Of a DNA stretch of 64,000 nt, positions 60,086-64,000 are shown piece by piece (positions within the stretch are counted from its first letter, which is position 1; each line of letters starts with the position of its first letter). The DNA is from CADEEN01 sp963840805 (GTDB taxonomy: Bacteria; Pseudomonadota; Gammaproteobacteria; Burkholderiales; Burkholderiaceae_C), in contig CAWJAJ010000015.1 in the NCBI GenBank assembly GCA_963840805.1, positions 62,001 to 126,000 on the forward strand, read 5' to 3'. Position numbers and translations under genes: made by a program. The notes under the pieces were generated by a model, which was not told where the DNA came from, ran no database searches, and saw only the letters and a list, made by a program, of their open reading frames with translations.

Positions 60086-60706
60086 ATGTCCAGTGTCATG
60101 CCAAGCCCCGCCCCCGTCAAGCCACCCCCGTCGCCACCGGTACCGGCGCGGCACCCGCCGCGCGTCGGTGCCGCGCTGGCGGCACTGCGCCAGTCGCGCG
60201 GCCTGTCGCTCGACGAGCTGTCGCGCCTGGCCGGGGTGTCGAAGTCGATGCTGTCGCAGATCGAGCGCCACCAGGCCAACCCGACGGTGGCGGTGGTCTG
60301 GCGCCTGGCCGCTGCGCTGGGCGTGGGCATCGGCGAGTTGCTGGGGGGCGAACGCCCGGCAGTGCCGCTGCTCGCCACCGTGCCCGCGCACGCCACGCCG
60401 ACGCTGGCCAGCCCCGACGGCAAGTGCGAATTGCGCATCCTCGGTCCGATCGAACTTGCCGGCCAGTTCGAGTGGTACGCGCTGACCGTCCAGCCCGGCG
60501 GCACACTGGCCTCGCAGCCCCACGAACCGGGTTCCCGGGAGCACCTGACGGTGCTGGCCGGCGCCCTCGAAGTGCAAGCCGGGCCCGAGTCGGCGCGCGT
60601 GCGCCACGGTGAGACGGCGCGTTACGCGGTCGATGCCCCGCACCGCATCCACAATCCCGGCCGCACCGTGGCGCAGGCGCTGCTGGTGGTGCTGCACCGT
60701 CACTGA
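60086..60706 (+). CDS. XRE-family transcriptional regulator with C-terminal cupin domain
   Basis: A 206-residue regulator. After a Pro-rich N-terminus, an HTH_XRE domain (about 30-85) has LRQSRGLSLDELSRLAGVSK, SMLSQIERHQANPTVAVVWR and LAAALGVGIGELLGG. A small cupin follows (about 120-205) with VQPGGTLASQPHEPGSREHL and VLAGALEVQAG. Such proteins sense small molecules, often amino-acid related, through the cupin. Divergent to kbl and the threonine dehydrogenase gene, it most probably controls threonine catabolism. ATG 60086 is chosen; an earlier in-frame ATG at 60041 would overlap the operator. Confidence 0.88.
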   Translation: MSSVMPSPAPVKPPPSPPVPARHPPRVGAALAALRQSRGLSLDELSRLAGVSKSMLSQIERHQANPTVAVVWRLAAALGVGIGELLGGERPAVPLLATVPAHATPTLASPDGKCELRILGPIELAGQFEWYALTVQPGGTLASQPHEPGSREHLTVLAGALEVQAGPESARVRHGETARYAVDAPHRIHNPGRTVAQALLVVLHRH

Positions 60707-60774
60707 GGGCGCCCGCACCGGCTGGTGCGCGTGGTCGACGTCACGCACCGGCGCAAACACCCCCATCGGGGTGA

Positions 60775-62106
60775 GTGACGCAGTCGCCGGCCGATGCCAC
60801 GATGCGGTGCAACCGAACGCCACCCCGCCCCGTGAAACTCAACGATCCGCTCGTGGCCAGCCTGAGCACCGATCCCGCCGAGCGGCTGGTCGATGCCATC
60901 GCACTGCCGATCGGGCGCTGGGACCGAGACGCACGGTTGCTGTTCTGCAACGCCCCATACGCCGTGTGGGCCGGCCGCCCGGCCGATGAACTGATCGGGC
61001 GCACGCTGGCCGAGCTGTACGGGCAGGCCGCCTGGGATGTAGCCAGCAGCGCCTTTGCCGCCGCCTTCGAGGGGCGCACCGTGAGTTATGAGCGCCGGCT
61101 CACGCACCTGGGGGCCAGCGCCCGCTGGACGCGCGCGATGGTCTTCCCCGACCGCAATGCCCAGGGCGACGTCGAGGCGATCTACACCATTGCCTTCGAC
61201 ATCCACGACGACGTCGTCGAACGCGAGGCGCTGTACGAGGCGCGCAAACGGCTCGATCGCTTCACCGAACACATCCCCTATCCGCTGACCTACGTCGACC
61301 GCGACCTCCGCTTGCGCTTCGTCAACCGGGCCTACTCGGTGGCCACCGGCATGCCCGCCACTGAACTGCTCGGCCAACATATCGGCGACGTGCGCGGACC
61401 GGCGCGCTGGGCACGTCACCGGCCGTACTTCGAGCGTGCACTGGCCGGTGAGTCGATGCAGTACACGCGTCTGGTCGAAGACCTGCCGCAGGGCCCGCGC
61501 TGGATGCGCACCAGCTACGTGCCCGATTTTGCCGACGACGGCCAGGTGCAGGGTGTCTACACGGTGACGGTCGATGTGCACGACCTGACCGAGGCCCAGC
61601 AACAACTGCAGCGCAGCGTCGAGCGCGATGCGCTGACGGACGCGCTGAGTCGGCGCACGATGATGGAACGCATCGACACCGCCACGGCCACCTGTGGCTC
61701 CCAGCCGGTGGCGTTGTTCTTCGTCGACCTGGACGGCTTCAAGTTGCTCAACGACGCGGCCGGCCACGCGGCGGGCGACGCGCTGCTGATCGCGCTGGCC
61801 CAGGCACTGCAGCAGGCCGTGCGTGCGGAGGATGCCGTCGGGCGCTTCGGCGGTGACGAGTTCCTGGTGCTGGCCACGGTGCGCGACGCGGCCGGCGCCC
61901 ATGCGCTGGCGGGTCACCTGCTGCAGGCGGTGCGCGATTGCGCCGATGGCTGTCCCGGCGCGCAAGGCGTATCGGCCAGCATCGGCTATGCCTTGGCGCC
62001 GCAGGACGCGACGCAGCCGCTGCGGTTGCTGCAACTGGCCGACAACGCGATGTACGCCGCCAAGCGCAGCGGCAAGAGCCGCGTGACGCATTGCGCCGCC
62101 GCCTGA
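60775..62106 (+). CDS. Diguanylate cyclase with two PAS domains
   Basis: About 443 residues. Two PAS domains (about 35-155, with DARLLFCNAPYAVWAGRPAD; and 165-280, with DRDLRLRFVNRAYSVATGMP) lead to a GGDEF domain (about 285-440) with VALFFVDLDGFKLLNDAAGH and an intact active site VGRFGGDEFLVLA. Five residues upstream of GGDEF is RAED, an RxxD inhibitory site, so the cyclase is probably product-inhibited. No membrane segment, so a cytoplasmic sensor that makes c-di-GMP. GTG 60775 is used; ATG 60802 or GTG 60832 may be the true start. Confidence 0.9.
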   Translation: MTQSPADATMRCNRTPPRPVKLNDPLVASLSTDPAERLVDAIALPIGRWDRDARLLFCNAPYAVWAGRPADELIGRTLAELYGQAAWDVASSAFAAAFEGRTVSYERRLTHLGASARWTRAMVFPDRNAQGDVEAIYTIAFDIHDDVVEREALYEARKRLDRFTEHIPYPLTYVDRDLRLRFVNRAYSVATGMPATELLGQHIGDVRGPARWARHRPYFERALAGESMQYTRLVEDLPQGPRWMRTSYVPDFADDGQVQGVYTVTVDVHDLTEAQQQLQRSVERDALTDALSRRTMMERIDTATATCGSQPVALFFVDLDGFKLLNDAAGHAAGDALLIALAQALQQAVRAEDAVGRFGGDEFLVLATVRDAAGAHALAGHLLQAVRDCADGCPGAQGVSASIGYALAPQDATQPLRLLQLADNAMYAAKRSGKSRVTHCAAA

Positions 62107-62173
62107 GCAGCAGCCTGCGCCATGGGCGCCGGTGCCCGTTCACGCGACGCGTGGCGGTGCGGGCGGCGCTGCC

Positions 62174-63401
62174 CTAAAGCAAGTCGGCCAGCGTCAGCGT
62201 TTCGATGCCGGTGCGCTCGCGGAAGCCGCGCGCGGCGGCGCTCGGTTGGAGCAACAGCGCGTCGACGAGACGGCGCACCGGCGTGCTGGCAGGCTCGGCC
62301 AGCAGCACGAAGCGCGGGCCGTCGGACTCGTCGAGCCGTGCCACCCAATCCATCTCGATCAGCGATTCGACGATGGGCTCGATCTGCAACGGATCGGTGG
62401 CCAGCGCCACCGCCAGCGCGTCGGGCGCCAGGCCGCGCTGCGGGCCCGCTCGGGCCCGCGCCAGCGCGCCGATGACGGCCAGCGCCAGCGCGAAGCGGTG
62501 GCCCGCCGTGGCGGGCTGGCGCGTGATGTGCATCGACAGGCTCGGTGCATAGGCCGCGATCACCGCACCCCACAGCACGATGACCCAACCGACGTAGACC
62601 CACAGCAGCAGGATCGGCATCGTGGCAAACGCGCCGTAGACGGTGGCATAGGTGGGCATCAGGCCCACGTACCAAGCCAGCGCACGCTTGGCCAGTTCGA
62701 GGCCGACGGCCACGAAGACGCCGCCGGCCAGCGCGTGGCGCCAGCGCACCGGCGTGTTCGGCACGTACCGGAACAAGCCGGCCATGCCGGCCGTCATCAG
62801 CATGAACTCGATCACGTTGAGCAGCAGCTCGATGCCGCCGGGCAACGCGCCGACCACGCCCTTGGACGCCGTCAGCACGGTGGCCGTCAGCGACAGGCTG
62901 ATGCCCAGCAGCAGCGGCCCGAGCGTCAGCGCGGCCCAGTACACCAGCACGCGCTGCGCAATCGGCCGCGGGCGGCGCACGCGCCAGATGGCGTTGAGGG
63001 CGCGGTCGATCGTCAGCATCAGCGCCAGCGCCGTCACCACCAGCACGACCAGGCCCGACGGCGCCGAGCCGCGTGGCCTTGGCCGCGAACTGCGTCAGCG
63101 CGCCCAACACCGGCTTGGCGATGCCGTCGGGCACCAGGCTTTGCAGGAAGTACTTCTCGAGCGCCGACTGGAAGCTCGCGAACATCGGGAACGCACTGAA
63201 CACCGCCAGCATCACCGTCACCAGCGGCACCAGCGCGATCAACGTCGTGAAGGTCAGGCTGCTCGCGGTCAGGCCGAGGTGGTCTTCGCGGAATCGCTCG
63301 CGCAGCGTACGCGCGGTGGCCAGCCAGGGCCAGCTTTGCAGCGTGCCGTAGAACTCGGTCAGTCGGGCACGCCATTCGGCCAGGGTCAAGGTCCAGGTCA
63401 T
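62174..63401 (-). CDS. YihY/BrkB-family inner membrane protein (one frameshift near 63065)
   Basis: About 408 residues with six to seven helices: LTASSLTFTTLIALVPLVTV, MLTIDRALNAIWRVRRPRPI (the conserved YihY loop), QRVLVYWAALTLGPLLLGIS, FMLMTAGMAGLFRYVPNTPV, WRHALAGGVFVAVGLELAKR and YGAFATMPILLLWVYVGWVI, then a cytoplasmic winged-helix-like C-terminus. Formerly called ribonuclease BN, now regarded as a membrane protein of unknown function. One extra base near 63065 separates the N-terminal helices from the rest. It converges on the GGDEF gene. Confidence 0.9.
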
Positions 63402-63420
63402 CGCCCCTATGATGCCAGCC

Positions 63421-63819
63421 ATGTCCGCCGCTGCTGCCGGTACCGTGAACATCGCCGATCCGCTGCTCGCGCGTTTGCGCGCGCTGGCGGTGGGCTGCGT
63501 GCTGGCGCTGATCGTGCTCGGCCTGGCGTGGGAACTGTGGCTCGCACCCACCGGCAACCGCACCTGGGCGCTGAAGGTGTTGCCGCTGGCCTGGGCGCTG
63601 ACCGGCCTGCTGAAGTACCGCATGGTCACCTACCGCTGGGTCAGCCTGCTGGTGTGGCTGTACGTCGCCGAGGGCGCGGTGCGCGCCACCAGCGAGCACG
63701 GCATCGTCGTGCCGCTGGCGCTGGCCGAGATCGCGTTGAGCGTGGTGCTGTTTGCGGCCTGCGCGTTGCATGTGCGGTGGCGCCTGCGGCAGGCCCGGCC
63801 CGCGGGGCCGACGACATGA
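63421..63819 (+). CDS. DUF2069 family membrane protein
   Basis: A protein of about 132 residues with four helices: ALAVGCVLALIVLGLAWELW, VLPLAWALTGLLKYRMVTYR, WVSLLVWLYVAEGAVRATSE and LALAEIALSVVLFAACALHV. This is the DUF2069 pattern. ATG 63421 is chosen; ATG 63409 and 63412 are upstream in frame. Divergent from the YihY gene with only a few bases between the starts. The stop overlaps the next ATG (ATGA). Function unknown. Confidence 0.85.
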   Translation: MSAAAAGTVNIADPLLARLRALAVGCVLALIVLGLAWELWLAPTGNRTWALKVLPLAWALTGLLKYRMVTYRWVSLLVWLYVAEGAVRATSEHGIVVPLALAEIALSVVLFAACALHVRWRLRQARPAGPTT

Positions 63820-64000
63820 ACGGCACGCCGGCCAGGCGCGAGTCGCTGCTCGACTCGGTGCGCAGCTGCGTCGGCGCTGCGCACGTGCTCGCCGACGGCG
63901 ACCTCTCGGCTTGGGAAGTCGACTGGCGCAAGCGCTGGCAAGGCAAGGCGCTCGCGGTGGTGCGGCCGGGCTCGACCGCCGAAGTCGCCGCCGTGGTGCG
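63816..64000 (+). CDS. FAD-linked oxidase, N-terminal part (runs off the window)
   Basis: Sixty-one codons before the right edge: MNGTPARRESLLDSVRSCVG, AAHVLADGDLSAWEVDWRKR and WQGKALAVVRPGSTAEVAAV, which is the beginning of an FAD_binding_4 domain as in glycolate oxidase GlcD or D-2-hydroxyacid dehydrogenases. ATG 63816 overlaps the DUF2069 stop. This is the usual neighbour of DUF2069 in Burkholderiales. The substrate cannot be told from this piece. Confidence 0.85.
   Translation, partial: MNGTPARRESLLDSVRSCVGAAHVLADGDLSAWEVDWRKRWQGKALAVVRPGSTAEVAAVV

Overview
The window is very GC-rich, densely coded DNA from a bacterium. Gene content and order (DUF3305/DUF3306 formate-dehydrogenase accessory genes, ApbC next to MetG, DUF3460-ScpA, DUF1841, DUF2069, kbl with a short-chain threonine dehydrogenase) suggest a betaproteobacterium of the order Burkholderiales, probably near the Rubrivivax/Leptothrix group. 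This is inferred from protein resemblance, not from a marker gene. I see no rRNA, tRNA, CRISPR array, prophage or transposase gene.

Layout. 1-1.3 kb: end of a formate-dehydrogenase accessory operon. 1.9-5.1 kb: divergent apbC and metG. 5.7-6.5 kb: an alpha/beta hydrolase. 7.1-14.7 kb: a metal-transport and electron-transfer block with a cation-diffusion-facilitator, a P-type ATPase, a membrane-anchored flavin/2Fe-2S reductase, a membrane cytochrome b-like protein, a decaheme cytochrome c and two universal stress proteins. 15.1-23.5 kb: an operon for a complex-I/hydrogenase-4-like membrane complex (HyfB, C, E, F, G and I homologues) led by a ribbon-helix-helix protein. Its large subunit lacks the cysteines that bind NiFe, so it resembles the 'energy-converting hydrogenase related' (Ehr) type. 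23.8-28.7 kb: a secreted isochorismatase-like protein, a SulP transporter, a CYTH-CHAD protein and a BamE-like lipoprotein. 28.7-40.5 kb: scpA, two two-component systems, a ParA-like ATPase, a Kef-type K+/H+ antiporter with its ancillary flavoprotein, a TauE exporter, a nitroreductase and DUF1841. 40.6-48 kb: an ABC permease, an aromatic-ring-type dioxygenase, a GNAT enzyme, a cytochrome c and two solute-binding proteins. 48.4-50.2 kb: a small accessory island (BrnT-BrnA toxin-antitoxin, a third HTH protein, an NTF2-like protein and an MliC-like lipoprotein) with a duplicated sequence resembling half of an integron attC site. 50.2-55.2 kb: adenine deaminase, a BMP-type nucleoside-binding lipoprotein, DUF599, DoxX, a WrbA-like flavoprotein and pirin. 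55.2-64 kb: a LysR regulator, gluQ, an FKBP, threonine catabolism (kbl plus a short-chain dehydrogenase) with a divergent XRE-cupin regulator, a GGDEF protein, a YihY protein, DUF2069 and the start of an FAD-linked oxidase.

How the parts may work together. The 7-23 kb stretch looks like a bioenergetic island. The reductase-cytochrome b-decaheme genes are overlapped and so translationally coupled; they could carry electrons from NAD(P)H across the inner membrane. The adjacent Ehr-like complex has two antiporter-type subunits and one retained iron-sulfur cluster site but no NiFe site, so it probably couples an unknown redox reaction to ion pumping. An FNR-type palindrome upstream of the reductase gene fits control by low oxygen.

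Sequence quality. Many genes, including essential metG and scpA, are broken by +1 shifts. Nearly all of those I worked through can be repaired by removing one base from a run of identical bases. They fall in patches (7.1-12.5, 21.4-22.7, 28.7-36.4 and 44.4-47.9 kb) and look like assembly or base-calling errors rather than gene decay. Coordinates of such genes span the whole repaired gene.
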